This document shows, piece by piece, positions 46,749 through 56,376 of a stretch of DNA of 64,000 nt. Under the pieces are notes generated by a model, which was not told where the DNA came from, did no database searches, and worked only from the letters and a program-made list of their open reading frames with translations. The number at the start of each line of letters is the position of its first letter. Positions within the stretch are counted from its first letter, which is position 1. The DNA is from Bacteroides sp. M10 (GTDB taxonomy: Bacteria; Bacteroidota; Bacteroidia; Bacteroidales; Bacteroidaceae), in the NCBI RefSeq assembly GCF_014334015.1, contig NZ_CP060488.1, positions 5,414,501 to 5,478,500 of the forward strand, in the 5' to 3' direction. Position numbers and translations under genes: made by a program.

Positions 46749-46898
46749 ATATCAACGATCTTCACAGACAGTTGATATAATAGAAATCACATCGGATTTA
46801 CACCGACATGAGGGCGTTAATCAGGAATACACCGCCGTATATTTCCTGACCACAAATGTAGGGGCTTCATGTGTGTAGCATGAAGTTAGGGACCTACA
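46749..46898 (-). ncRNA. Structured 3' region: four consecutive stem-loops
   Basis: Stems: ATATCAAC/GTTGATAT (46749-46756, 46771-46778); TCGG/CCGA (46792-46795, 46803-46806); TCAGGAATAC with GTATATTTCCTGA (46821-46830, 46837-46849, one bulge); and nested TGTAGG/CCTACA (46857-46862, 46893-46898) with CTTCATG/CATGAAG (46865-46871, 46879-46885). Dense pairing in 150 bases suggests a structured RNA or 3' UTR. Strand is inferred from the operon direction. Confidence 0.4.
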
Positions 46899-47026
46899 TG
46901 TTCCATCTCACTTTTGTGTAAAGTATTAAAAGTACTCTATGACATTATTAACTTAAAAAAATCTTGGTCATCAATGGATTTTACCTATGCATTCTGCATT
47001 GAAATTCATTGACTGCTATATAGGAT

Positions 47027-49462
47027 TTACTCTTCCTTGGTATGAGATTGTTCTCCATATCCATAACCGTAGCCATATCGCTTACCATAACCATAGTACT
47101 TGCCATATTTACCATAACCATAATAATAACCGTACTTTCTTCTCTTCAGATCCAAACCATTTATCACAGTACATAGGTTAGGTAATTTATCTTTTTCAGC
47201 AAGTTCGTTAATCAAAGTGTACTCGTTTTTATGAGTATAGTCTGCACGACAGACATAAACAGATAGATCAGCCACACGTCCAATCAGCAAGGTATCAGTT
47301 ACCATACCAACAGGAGCGGTATCCAAAATCACATAATCAAAATTCTTCTTGAGCGTTTCAATTGCTTTATCCAATCCATCACGGGCCAGTAATTCTGTTG
47401 GATTAGGAGGAACTGTTCCACCAGGAAGAATATAGAGATTCTTACTGACATCGGAAAGCTGTACCAAATCCATCAAGTTATTTTCCGGATTAGCCAAATA
47501 TTGAGTTATACCAATTTCTTTTCTCGGAATATTAAAAACTTTATTCAAACCCGGTTTACGAATATCAAGACCAACGATTACTACTTTCTTCCCTAATAAA
47601 GAAAGACTAATAGCAAGATTAGCAGAGATAAAAGATTTACCTTCACCGCTGACTGTAGAAGTAACCAAAATCACCTTCTTATCATTTTCAAGCATAAACT
47701 GAAGATTCGTTCGGATATTTCGGAAGGTTTCACTCATCAGATTATTTTGATTCTCAAATACAGCAATAGCTCCCTGTTTTTCATCAGTCAATGGGATATC
47801 ACCAACAATAGGTAAACTCGTGAGCTTTTCTACATCAGAACGACCTTCAATCCTAAACTTAGTCAAATTGATTAAATAAATGACACCTACAGGAATTCCG
47901 ACACCTAGAACTAAAGCAATTAAATAAATCATCTTACCTTTAGGTGATACAGGAATTTCATCAGCAATAGCATCATCAATTATTTTAGCATTGTTAGCTG
48001 TAGCAGCTAAAGTAATAGCATTCTCTTCACGTTTCTGGAGAAGCAACAGATACAATCCAGACTTGATCTCTTGCTGACGAGCAATACTCACAAACTGACG
48101 CTCCTGTCCCGGAGCCTCATTGATACGGCGAGAAAAACGACTAGCCTCACGATCCAAATCTGCTTTTGTTATCAGTAGTCCCTGTAAAGTACGGTCAAGA
48201 GTAACATCCACATTCATCTTCATCGCACGAATACTTGTATCCAGATTTATAATTGTAGGATTGTTTTCTGTAGAAGTGCGCAACAAACGTTTACGTTCTA
48301 CCAACATTTCGTTATAACGATCAATTTGAGCTACGAGTCCGGCATCCTGCAGACCAATATTACCAGGAAGTACCTCATATTCATTTCCTCTCATATATCT
48401 ACGCAAATCCTCTACCAAATTGATTTGCGTCTGGTTCTCTACACGTTTCTTTTCATACTCCGCATTTCCTGTCAAAGCTATTTGAGCTTCACTTGTCAAA
48501 TCCGTAATACCAGCATTTCGTTTAAAAGTCTCCAAACTTTCTTCAGTACTTCCTAACTCTTTTGATATAATACCAATACGCTCATCAATAAACTCCGCTG
48601 TCTTTTGAGCAATTTCATTCTTATCATTATTCGTATTGATATTATACATTTCCAAAAGTTTATTAATAAAATCCTGCCCACGTCGTAAGCTGGAATTCTT
48701 CAATGATATAACTGCAACAGAAGTTGTTTTCGAAGTAGGCTCGATAGTCATACTTTTACAATACCATCTTGCTACACGCAAAGGATTATTTATAGTCGCT
48801 GTTATATTACAAACTTTTTTCTCCAAATCAACATCTTCAGTTCCCTTAGAAATCAAAGAATCGGGACTCATGAAAAAAGCTAATGTTCCCCTTGCGGTAG
48901 GGAAAACTGCAGGTAATTTATCAAAATGCTTTTGGAATTCATCGTCTCCCACCTTTACATTTACATCCAAACTTCCTTGTGGCTGTAAAGCCATCTCCAC
49001 AATCATAGGATCATCCAATAATTCAGCCTCTTGTGGAATCAGATTAACTTGCACAGGAGATGTCTTATACATATCCTGTGCCGGAAATTCATCTTCATCT
49101 TTATAAGATATATATAAATTCAAATCTATAACAACTTCTTTCGCAATAGTCTTAGAACGAAGTACTTCAATCTCATTATCGATATTTTGAGAAGAAGAGA
49201 TCAAACCATCCAAACCTAAATTTTCCAATTCTGATGCCATACCTGCTCCTCCCCCTTTTTTATCATCTTTTATCAGCACTGTAGCTGATATATTATATAC
49301 CGGAGTAGCCATACGCAAATACAACCATGCCCCTAGCAAAAAGACAACAACTGTACCAACAAACCAAGGCCAATGAATCAAATATTTAAACAGAATTTCC
49401 TGAAAATCTATTTTCTCTTCATTCGCTTCCTGTTCCACATTATATACTTTTTTTTCTTTCAT
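47027..49462 (-). CDS. Wzc-like polysaccharide co-polymerase and tyrosine autokinase (second)
   Basis: An 811-residue paralogue of the protein at 674-3100. Same layout: a membrane segment near 35-52 (WPWFVGTVVVFLLGAWLYL), a periplasmic part with long coiled coil, a second segment (about 508-533), and a kinase domain with Walker A TSTVSGEGKS, A' VVIVGLDIRKPG and B VILDTAP. The tyrosine-rich tail is almost identical to that of the first copy. It is the last gene of its operon, whereas the first copy is near the operon start. Probably it works only with the adjacent Wza. Confidence 0.94.
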   Translation of the reverse strand: MKEKKVYNVEQEANEEKIDFQEILFKYLIHWPWFVGTVVVFLLGAWLYLRMATPVYNISATVLIKDDKKGGGAGMASELENLGLDGLISSSQNIDNEIEVLRSKTIAKEVVIDLNLYISYKDEDEFPAQDMYKTSPVQVNLIPQEAELLDDPMIVEMALQPQGSLDVNVKVGDDEFQKHFDKLPAVFPTARGTLAFFMSPDSLISKGTEDVDLEKKVCNITATINNPLRVARWYCKSMTIEPTSKTTSVAVISLKNSSLRRGQDFINKLLEMYNINTNNDKNEIAQKTAEFIDERIGIISKELGSTEESLETFKRNAGITDLTSEAQIALTGNAEYEKKRVENQTQINLVEDLRRYMRGNEYEVLPGNIGLQDAGLVAQIDRYNEMLVERKRLLRTSTENNPTIINLDTSIRAMKMNVDVTLDRTLQGLLITKADLDREASRFSRRINEAPGQERQFVSIARQQEIKSGLYLLLLQKREENAITLAATANNAKIIDDAIADEIPVSPKGKMIYLIALVLGVGIPVGVIYLINLTKFRIEGRSDVEKLTSLPIVGDIPLTDEKQGAIAVFENQNNLMSETFRNIRTNLQFMLENDKKVILVTSTVSGEGKSFISANLAISLSLLGKKVVIVGLDIRKPGLNKVFNIPRKEIGITQYLANPENNLMDLVQLSDVSKNLYILPGGTVPPNPTELLARDGLDKAIETLKKNFDYVILDTAPVGMVTDTLLIGRVADLSVYVCRADYTHKNEYTLINELAEKDKLPNLCTVINGLDLKRRKYGYYYGYGKYGKYYGYGKRYGYGYGYGEQSHTKEE

Positions 49463-49473
49463 CTCTTAAGACG

Positions 49474-50277
49474 TTACTTTAAGATATTAAACAATAAACT
49501 GGCAAGTGATACCAAAATTGAAGTCGCAGAAAACCATAAACTAGTACTATTACCGATATCAGAGTTACGAGCTTTCGCCTTATTCGGAGTCACATAAATA
49601 ATATCGTTCTGTTGTAACCAGTAATAAGGAGAAAGAATAGTTTCAGCCTTGTTCAAATCCAGAGTAATAATCTGTTGCTTCCCGCTTGAATCTTCACGAA
49701 TGAGTCTTACATTGTCACGAAGTCCATAAACAGTCATATCACCTGCCATAGCAAGTGCCTCTAATAAATTAACCTTTTCATTAGAAATTGTAAATGTACC
49801 CGGACGAGTCACCTCACCAATCACTGATATTTTATAATTTACCATACGTACTGTTACAATTGGAGTTTCTGTAATATATGGCTTCAATTTATCGACAATC
49901 ATCTGTTCCGCTTGTTTCTTTGTCAATCCTCCCAACTTCAATTCTCCCAATACAGGAAAATTAATTTTTCCTTCATTATCTACCAGATAAGGTTGCAGCA
50001 TTGGTTGTGCCGTGGTAAAGGTTGAATTACTAGAGGCTATACCGCTGGGACTAGCAATTGTCAAATTGAATGGTAAAGCCAATTCCGGACTGGTGCAAGA
50101 CACTACAATTGTCAACAAATCCTTTGGCATAATTTTAGCGTCATACAAATTCTCCTGTTGAGTTGCTTGTTCCACAACTTCCACATCCTGTAAATAAGGA
50201 ACTTTTTTATACGATTGGCAAGCTACCAACAAAAAAGGTAACAACAACAATCCCAACTTCTTATTAAGTCTTCTCAT
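49474..50277 (-). CDS. Wza-like polysaccharide export outer-membrane lipoprotein (second)
   Basis: A 267-residue paralogue of 3111-3944. The lipobox is LLVAC (Cys20), followed by QSYKKVPYLQDV. It has the export domain (AKIMPKDLLTIVVSCTSPEL), an SLBB segment (VIGEVTRPGTFTISNEKV) and a C-terminal hydrophobic helix (FSATSILVSLASLLFNILK). It is 11 bases before wzc. Exports the glycan made by the genes upstream. Confidence 0.93.
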   Translation of the reverse strand: MRRLNKKLGLLLLPFLLVACQSYKKVPYLQDVEVVEQATQQENLYDAKIMPKDLLTIVVSCTSPELALPFNLTIASPSGIASSNSTFTTAQPMLQPYLVDNEGKINFPVLGELKLGGLTKKQAEQMIVDKLKPYITETPIVTVRMVNYKISVIGEVTRPGTFTISNEKVNLLEALAMAGDMTVYGLRDNVRLIREDSSGKQQIITLDLNKAETILSPYYWLQQNDIIYVTPNKAKARNSDIGNSTSLWFSATSILVSLASLLFNILK

Positions 50278-50322
50278 AAATCTATTTTATTTATTTTATT
50301 ACAATTAATTACCAAACTTTTA

Positions 50323-51729
50323 TTAATACGCCTCCTTTTCTCCGTGAATTGCATTATACACTGTCTTGTACATAATATAGAGATCTAATAAAAATGTCCA
50401 ATGCTCAATATACCAGATATCACGCATCACACGACCTTCCATCTGCCAAAGTTCTTTTGTCTCACCACGATAGCCTGTTACCTGTGCCCAGCCTGTTATA
50501 CCCGGTTTAACAAAATGACGAACCATAAACTTGTTGATTAATTGAGAATATTCTTGAGTATGCTTTAGCATATGAGGACGTGGGCCAACAATAGACATAT
50601 CGCCTTTAAACACATTAATAAATTGTGGAAGCTCATCAATGCTAGTCTTTCTTATAATCTCCCCTATCCTAGTTTTACGTGGATCATGCTCTGTAGCCTG
50701 AAGAGTATCACATTGAGTATTCACTCTCATTGAACGGAATTTATAACACCAGAATTCCTTTCCATCTTCACCGCTACGCTTCTGTTTAAAAAAGATAGGT
50801 CCCGGAGAACTCATCTTTATAGCAACTCCAACAATAATATAAATAAATGGGAAAATAGTACATAAAAATAATGTAGAACACACTATATCAAAAGTACGTT
50901 TTACTATACGGTTCTCAAGCAACTCTAAAGGTTCACGACGAATAGATAAAACAGGAACATTTCCCAACATTTCAAAATGCATCCGACGTTTCAAATAGTT
51001 GCGAACATTCGGAACACTAAAAAAACGAACTAAATGGTTCTCACAATAATTAATAATGGGAACAATTTCAGCACTACGAGCGGAAGGAAGACTACAATAA
51101 AGCTGATCTACTCGGCCCACATTCTGCTCCAAAAAGTTGTTTACCTCTTGAGGATGCCCTAAATATGAAACATCGCTTGGATAACGGTCTGAAGGAAAAT
51201 CCTCAAAATATCCAAGAACACGATAACCCGAAGTGGGATCATCTGTCATTGCGTGATAAAGCTCCTGCATGTTCTCATGACTTCCAATCAATATCACTTT
51301 ACGAACATTCCCTCCTTGCTTACGATAAAGTTCCAAGAAGTAACGAAAAGCCAAACGATAGCTTACTATTACCAATATCAGAACAATATAAAACAAACCA
51401 AAAAGCCGGGAATGAGAAAACTCAAAATGAAAAAGTAATAAAATACAGACTGAAAGCAATACAAAAGGAACCATGTTACGTAAAACACGGACCATGATTT
51501 GTTCAGGACGGACTACCGAACGATGAAGAATGACTCCGGAGTGCATATTACAAAGTAGATAACATAAAGTTATCAAAGCCATACCTTGAAGGATGGAACC
51601 ACAATTCTCGCACCAAAAGCGGTTACCAAAAAACTGTTCAAATCCCCATAAAAGCAGGTTCAGCAAAATAAGATCCCCCCAAAGGACACAAGATTTTAGG
51701 ACTTTGTTAAAACGTTGGACTTCCTGCAT
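50323..51729 (-). CDS. WcaJ-like undecaprenyl-phosphate glycosyl-1-phosphate transferase
   Basis: A 468-residue initiating enzyme that loads the first sugar-1-phosphate on undecaprenyl phosphate. Four or five N-terminal helices (LWGDLILLNLLLWGFEQFFG onward), a CoA-binding-like domain (KVILIGSHENMQELYHAM), another helix (IFPFIYIIVGVAIKM), then the bacterial sugar transferase core: SPGPIFFKQKRSGEDGK, FRSMR, TSIDELPQFINVFKGDMSIV and GPRP. The first sugar is probably glucose or galactose. It is followed by wza. Confidence 0.94.
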   Translation of the reverse strand: MQEVQRFNKVLKSCVLWGDLILLNLLLWGFEQFFGNRFWCENCGSILQGMALITLCYLLCNMHSGVILHRSVVRPEQIMVRVLRNMVPFVLLSVCILLLFHFEFSHSRLFGLFYIVLILVIVSYRLAFRYFLELYRKQGGNVRKVILIGSHENMQELYHAMTDDPTSGYRVLGYFEDFPSDRYPSDVSYLGHPQEVNNFLEQNVGRVDQLYCSLPSARSAEIVPIINYCENHLVRFFSVPNVRNYLKRRMHFEMLGNVPVLSIRREPLELLENRIVKRTFDIVCSTLFLCTIFPFIYIIVGVAIKMSSPGPIFFKQKRSGEDGKEFWCYKFRSMRVNTQCDTLQATEHDPRKTRIGEIIRKTSIDELPQFINVFKGDMSIVGPRPHMLKHTQEYSQLINKFMVRHFVKPGITGWAQVTGYRGETKELWQMEGRVMRDIWYIEHWTFLLDLYIMYKTVYNAIHGEKEAY

Positions 51730-51855
51730 ATGTTTTTAGTTATGATTGATATAAATTAGTCATAATACCACCTATGTGCACGACAGTGAAAAAATACCGT
51801 ACCAGAATACTCTACCATATACTATTCAAAATTCTTATCTAATATGACAGCAATA

Positions 51856-52941
51856 TTATTCTCTATTCATCGACTCTTGCATGTAGAGCCTCTTTACAAA
51901 TTTCAAATCATGAGAAACCATTATTTTTATAAGTTCTTCAAAAGATGTCTTCCGAGGATTCCAACCAAGTAAAGTTCTTGCTTTTGTAGGGTCACCCAAT
52001 AATTGTTCAACTTCTGCAGGGCGAAAATATTTAGGATCGACTTCCACCAAAACTTTCCCAGTGACCCCATCAATCCCCTTCTCATTTACCCCCTTGCCTT
52101 CCCAACAAAGATTAACACCTGTTTCTTTAAATGCTAACGTAGTAAATTCACGTACTGTATGATACTCTCCTGTAGCAATTACAAAATCTTCAGGTACATC
52201 ATGTTGGAGAATCAACCACATACATTCTACATAATCTTTAGCATATCCCCAGTCACGAAGAGAATCAAGGTTACCCAAATAAAGTTTGTCTTGTAAACCT
52301 TGAGCAATACGTGCAGCCGCCAACGTAATTTTACGAGTTACAAAAGTTTCACCTCTCCGCTCACTTTCGTGATTGAACAGGATTCCATTTACCGCAAACA
52401 TTCCATAACTTTCACGATAATTCTTGGTAATCCAAAAACCATACTGTTTAGCCACTCCATATGGAGAACGGGGATAAAAAGGTGTTGTTTCCTTTTGAGG
52501 AACTTCCTGAACCAAACCAAATAATTCAGAAGTCGAAGCCTGGTAAATTTTAGTCTTCTTTTCCATACCCAAAATACGAACCGCTTCCAACATACGAAGT
52601 GTACCAATAGCATCAGCCTCAGCTGTATATTCGGGAACATCAAAAGATACTTTTACATGACTTTGAGCTGCCAAATTATAGATCTCATCTGGTTGGACTT
52701 GCTGAATAATACGAATTAAAGAACTACTATCTGTCATATCACCATAATGGAGATTTACCAAACGGTCTTTTTTCATATCACGTACCCATTCGTCTAAATA
52801 AAGATGTTCGATACGACTTGTATTGAATGATGAAGAACGGCGAAGAATACCGTGGACCTCATAACCTTTTTCTATTAAAAATTCTGCCAGAAATGAACCA
52901 TCTTGTCCTGTAATACCTGAAATTAATGCTATTTTTTTCAT
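51856..52941 (-). CDS. gmd: GDP-mannose 4,6-dehydratase
   Basis: A 361-residue short-chain dehydrogenase: NADP motif [14 protein letters not shown], then [16 protein letters not shown] typical of GMD. The catalytic stretch has the [10 protein letters not shown] serine/threonine region, and YGVAKQYG supplies Tyr and Lys; [17 protein letters not shown] is also family-specific. It converts GDP-mannose to GDP-4-keto-6-deoxymannose. The reductase needed to reach GDP-fucose or GDP-rhamnose (fcl or rmd) is not in the window. GDP-mannose would come from manC at 45487. Confidence 0.95.
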   Translation of the reverse strand: MKKIALISGITGQDGSFLAEFLIEKGYEVHGILRRSSSFNTSRIEHLYLDEWVRDMKKDRLVNLHYGDMTDSSSLIRIIQQVQPDEIYNLAAQSHVKVSFDVPEYTAEADAIGTLRMLEAVRILGMEKKTKIYQASTSELFGLVQEVPQKETTPFYPRSPYGVAKQYGFWITKNYRESYGMFAVNGILFNHESERRGETFVTRKITLAAARIAQGLQDKLYLGNLDSLRDWGYAKDYVECMWLILQHDVPEDFVIATGEYHTVREFTTLAFKETGVNLCWEGKGVNEKGIDGVTGKVLVEVDPKYFRPAEVEQLLGDPTKARTLLGWNPRKTSFEELIKIMVSHDLKFVKRLYMQESMNRE

Positions 52942-52954
52942 AAAATATTCTCTA

Positions 52955-53692
52955 TTAATTATGATCCATAATCATTCCATTTTTCTCTTTTAAAATATTC
53001 CACAAGAATAAAACATTTCCTATAATATACCTACGCCACATTCTTTTCGGTTCTTTCAATAAACGATATGCCCATTCTAATCCGTTTCTCTGCCACCATT
53101 GAGGAGCCCGCTGCACAGTTCCTGCAAAAAAATCAAATACAGCTCCAATTGTACCTATATGACAATGAACATTAAGTTCATTCAAATGCTCATAAGCCCA
53201 TTTTTCTTGCTTGGGTGCAGTCATACCAATCCAAAGCAGATCAGGATTAGCCATATTTACTGCATTAATCATTTCTCGATTTTCTTCCTCTGTAAAACTC
53301 GATTTGTAAGGAGGAGAATAAGTCTTAACTTGAATATTGGGATAGACAGTCTTCACTTTTTCACACACCAAAGACAATGTTTTCTTACTACTTCCCAAAA
53401 AGAAGCATACTCCCCCTTTCTGATTTAATTTATTCATTTCATATTGAAACAAATCCCATCCGGCTGTACGTTCTATTTTTTCACCCCGTAGAAATTTAAA
53501 AGCAAGCACCATACTGATACCATCCGGAATCAATGCTCCTCCTTTTAATAATGCTTCCTGAAAAAGCGGATCTTTCAAGGCAGTGTTATACGAATGAGCA
53601 TTAATCGTATTAATCAGCAACTTGCCTTCGGGTAATGACGATAAATCCTTCTGATTCTTCAGAAGAATAATTGTTTTAAGACAAAGTTTCAT
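52955..53692 (-). CDS. WecG/TagA/CpsF family glycosyltransferase
   Basis: A 245-residue GT26 enzyme. Key stretches are [57 protein letters not shown] and [19 protein letters not shown], ending at [20 protein letters not shown]. Members transfer N-acetylmannosaminuronic acid or related sugars to lipid-linked intermediates. It starts 106 bases after the ugd stop and lies 13 bases before gmd. Confidence 0.93.
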   Translation of the reverse strand: MKLCLKTIILLKNQKDLSSLPEGKLLINTINAHSYNTALKDPLFQEALLKGGALIPDGISMVLAFKFLRGEKIERTAGWDLFQYEMNKLNQKGGVCFFLGSSKKTLSLVCEKVKTVYPNIQVKTYSPPYKSSFTEEENREMINAVNMANPDLLWIGMTAPKQEKWAYEHLNELNVHCHIGTIGAVFDFFAGTVQRAPQWWQRNGLEWAYRLLKEPKRMWRRYIIGNVLFLWNILKEKNGMIMDHN

Positions 53693-53798
53693 ATATATTA
53701 AATAAGAAATTATCTGAGTCTGAGGACTTTCGAAATGTGCTATTAAGTAAAAAAGATGATATTCGCCTCAGTTTAAAGTGGAATTAAAATGAAAAGTA

Positions 53799-55112
53799 TT
53801 ACCTTCCTATACAATAATAAGTAACCCCTTTTTCCATCATTTCTACCGGGTCATATATATTACGTCCATCAATGATTACAGGGCTATTCATTGTACGCTT
53901 CAAAACACCCCAACTTGGCAAGCGAAATTGTTTCCATTCCGTTAACAACAATAAAGCATCGGCATTTAATACTGCATCATACATATCTTTCGCATAAGTA
54001 ACTCCTTCACCGACACGGCGTTTACATTCATCCATTGCTACAGGGTCAAATACCTGAACTTTACAACCTGCTTTAATTAGCTGATTAATAGTGATTAACG
54101 CTGTTGCTTCACGCATATCATCAGTTTCTGGTTTAAATGCTAATCCCCAAATTGCAATAACTTTCCCGTGAAGTTCACCATTGTAATGCTTACAAAGTTT
54201 ATTAAACACAATATGTTTTTGATTTTCATTTACTTCTTCTACAGCTTTCAACACTCTCATTTCATAGCCTCTATTTTCAGCAGTCTTAACTAGAGCTTTC
54301 ACATCTTTAGGGAAACAACTACCGCCATATCCACACCCAGGATATAAAAATTTACTACCAATACGTGTATCCGCTCCAATACCTTTTCGCACCATGTTCA
54401 CATCTGCCCCTACTAATTCACACAAGTTCGCTATATCATTCATAAATGAAATACGTGTAGCTAACATACTATTTGCTGCATACTTTATCATTTCTGCAGA
54501 AGGTATATCCGTAAAGATTACTCGGAAATTATTCAGCATAACAGGGCGATACAAACGACTCATAAGCTCCTTCGCCTTTTCGGACTCTATTCCCACTACC
54601 ACACGATCTGGTCTCATGAAATCCTGAATAGCAGCACCTTCCTTCAGAAATTCCGGATTTGAAGCTACATCAAACTCAATATCAACTCCTCTTTTCTCTA
54701 ACTCTTCGTGAATAGCCTTTTTTACTTTTTGAGCTGTACCTACAGGTACGGTGGATTTGGTGACAAGCAATACATATTTGTTTATATTACGCCCTACAGT
54801 ACGTGCTACTTCCAGAACATAAGTTAAGTCTGCGCTTCCATCTTCATCCGGAGGCGTTCCCACAGCACTAAAAACGATGTCTACATTATCCAAACAAGTT
54901 TTTAAATCTGTTGTAAAGTTTAGTCTACCTTCCCTGTGATTACGTAATACCATTTCATCTAACCCAGGTTCATAGATTGGAATTTGACCATCTAACAGGC
55001 TTTTGATTTTCTCTTCGTTAACATCGACACACGTTACATTTACCCCCATTTCAGCGAAGCAAGTTCCACTTACTAAGCCAACATATCCAGTTCCTACAAC
55101 TGCTATATTCAT
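53799..55112 (-). CDS. ugd: UDP-glucose 6-dehydrogenase
   Basis: A 437-residue oxidoreductase making UDP-glucuronate. NAD motif VVGTGYVGLVSGTCFAEMG, central VTKSTVPVGTA and SNPEFLKEGAA, and the catalytic Cys in YGGSCFPKDV, plus a C-terminal UDP-binding domain (WGLAFKPETDDMREATA). It directly follows the epimerase gene (25 bases), so glucuronate and its galacturonate epimer are the likely products. It is a different subfamily from the partial gene at position 1. Confidence 0.95.
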   Translation of the reverse strand: MNIAVVGTGYVGLVSGTCFAEMGVNVTCVDVNEEKIKSLLDGQIPIYEPGLDEMVLRNHREGRLNFTTDLKTCLDNVDIVFSAVGTPPDEDGSADLTYVLEVARTVGRNINKYVLLVTKSTVPVGTAQKVKKAIHEELEKRGVDIEFDVASNPEFLKEGAAIQDFMRPDRVVVGIESEKAKELMSRLYRPVMLNNFRVIFTDIPSAEMIKYAANSMLATRISFMNDIANLCELVGADVNMVRKGIGADTRIGSKFLYPGCGYGGSCFPKDVKALVKTAENRGYEMRVLKAVEEVNENQKHIVFNKLCKHYNGELHGKVIAIWGLAFKPETDDMREATALITINQLIKAGCKVQVFDPVAMDECKRRVGEGVTYAKDMYDAVLNADALLLLTEWKQFRLPSWGVLKRTMNSPVIIDGRNIYDPVEMMEKGVTYYCIGR

Positions 55113-55137
55113 AATTAAAAATTTTAGATAACAATGA

Positions 55138-56172
55138 TTATTTTAAAGGATTTTTCTCTGACTTATACCATTGTATGAATTTTGCGACCCCATCGTGTAA
55201 TGTAACCATTGGTTCATAGCCAATTTCCCTTTTCAACATGGAGGTATCAGCATTAGTCTGATACACATCTCCAGGTTGCATGGGTAAGAATATTTTTTCA
55301 GCTTCATGGCCCATGGCAGATTCTATTTCATGGATAAAATCCATCAATTTTACTGGATGTGAACATCCTATATTGTATATTTTATATGCTACTCCATTCG
55401 AGCTTTTCTGTGTTACCGGAACATGATCCAGTGTCCGTATTGTACCTTCAACAATATCATCAATATATGTAAAATCACGAATCATATTTCCATTATTGAA
55501 AACCTTTATCTGTTCTCCATTTGAAATAGCTCTAGCAAATAACATAGGAGCCATATCAGGACGTCCCCATGGACCATAAACAGTAAAGAAACGAAGTCCA
55601 GTCACAGCAAGACCATACAGTTTACTATAACTATGTGCCATCAATTCATTACTTTTTTTAGTTGCAGCATACAAACTAACTGGAGTATCCACTTTGTCTT
55701 CCTCAGAATACGGTACTTTCGAATTTAGACCATATACGGAACTAGAAGATGCAAACACCAAATGTTTCACCTCATAATGACGACAACATTCCAATACATT
55801 CAAGAAACCAGCCAAATTACTTTGTAAATAAGCATATGGATTTGTAATAGAATATCTCACTCCAGCTTGCGCAGCTAAGTTTACAACCTTTTCAAAATGT
55901 TCCCTTTCAAAAAGTTCTTCCATGGCATGCCGGTCATCAATAGACATCCGTATAAATCTACAAGTCTCATACCTAGAGCTTTGTATCGGTTGATTCCATA
56001 CAAATTCATCATTCAACATGATACCCATTTCCGATAATCGGCCATATTTTAATCGGACGTCATAATAGTTGTTTATACTATCAATCCCCACTACCTCATC
56101 GCCTCTAGATGCCAATACACCCATTAATTTAGACCCAATAAAGCCTGCAGCACCTGTTACTAAAATTTTCAT
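55138..56172 (-). CDS. NAD-dependent epimerase, likely UDP-glucuronate 4-epimerase
   Basis: A 344-residue extended SDR: GAAGFIGSKLMGVLASRG at the N-terminus, IDSINNYYDVRLKYGRLSEM, which is diagnostic of the glucuronate epimerase (CapI/LspL) group, and catalytic YAATKKSNELMAHSYS. FTVYGPWGRPDM completes the motif set. It probably interconverts UDP-glucuronate and UDP-galacturonate made by the adjacent ugd. Confidence 0.92.
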   Translation of the reverse strand: MKILVTGAAGFIGSKLMGVLASRGDEVVGIDSINNYYDVRLKYGRLSEMGIMLNDEFVWNQPIQSSRYETCRFIRMSIDDRHAMEELFEREHFEKVVNLAAQAGVRYSITNPYAYLQSNLAGFLNVLECCRHYEVKHLVFASSSSVYGLNSKVPYSEEDKVDTPVSLYAATKKSNELMAHSYSKLYGLAVTGLRFFTVYGPWGRPDMAPMLFARAISNGEQIKVFNNGNMIRDFTYIDDIVEGTIRTLDHVPVTQKSSNGVAYKIYNIGCSHPVKLMDFIHEIESAMGHEAEKIFLPMQPGDVYQTNADTSMLKREIGYEPMVTLHDGVAKFIQWYKSEKNPLK

Positions 56173-56376
56173 AAATCACAAATTGTTTAATCTATCAATT
56201 CTATCATTCTTGCTTTCATTTCAGAGTAACATGCAAATCTATATTTACATATAAAAGGCTGTCGCTCGTCTGTAATGACAGCAAGTATGTCAGTATTCAG
56301 TACAGGAGAATAATCTCTCTACTAAATATTTCACCAATAAGTATGTAGGATTTATAATACCTGACAATTATTTCAA
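56173..56376. other. 204-base internal operon gap with hairpin
   Basis: No reading frame. GCTGTC (56258-56263) and GACAGC (56277-56282) form a 6-bp stem; on the minus strand CTTTTAT follows, a weak terminator-like signal inside the operon. Confidence 0.35.

Larger units (their letters stand above)
46534..47026. other. 493-base non-coding region between manC and wzc
   Basis: No gene. Right to left (transcription direction of wzc) it has about 120 plain bases, then four stem-loops (46749-46898), then a terminator (46677-46713) and finally an AT-rich stretch that should hold the manC promoter. Confidence 0.65.

Noticed and set aside
46749..46898. Known metabolite riboswitch between manC and wzc
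   Set aside because: The hairpins do not match any riboswitch layout I know, and they stand downstream of wzc rather than directly before a start codon. Kept only as a structured region.
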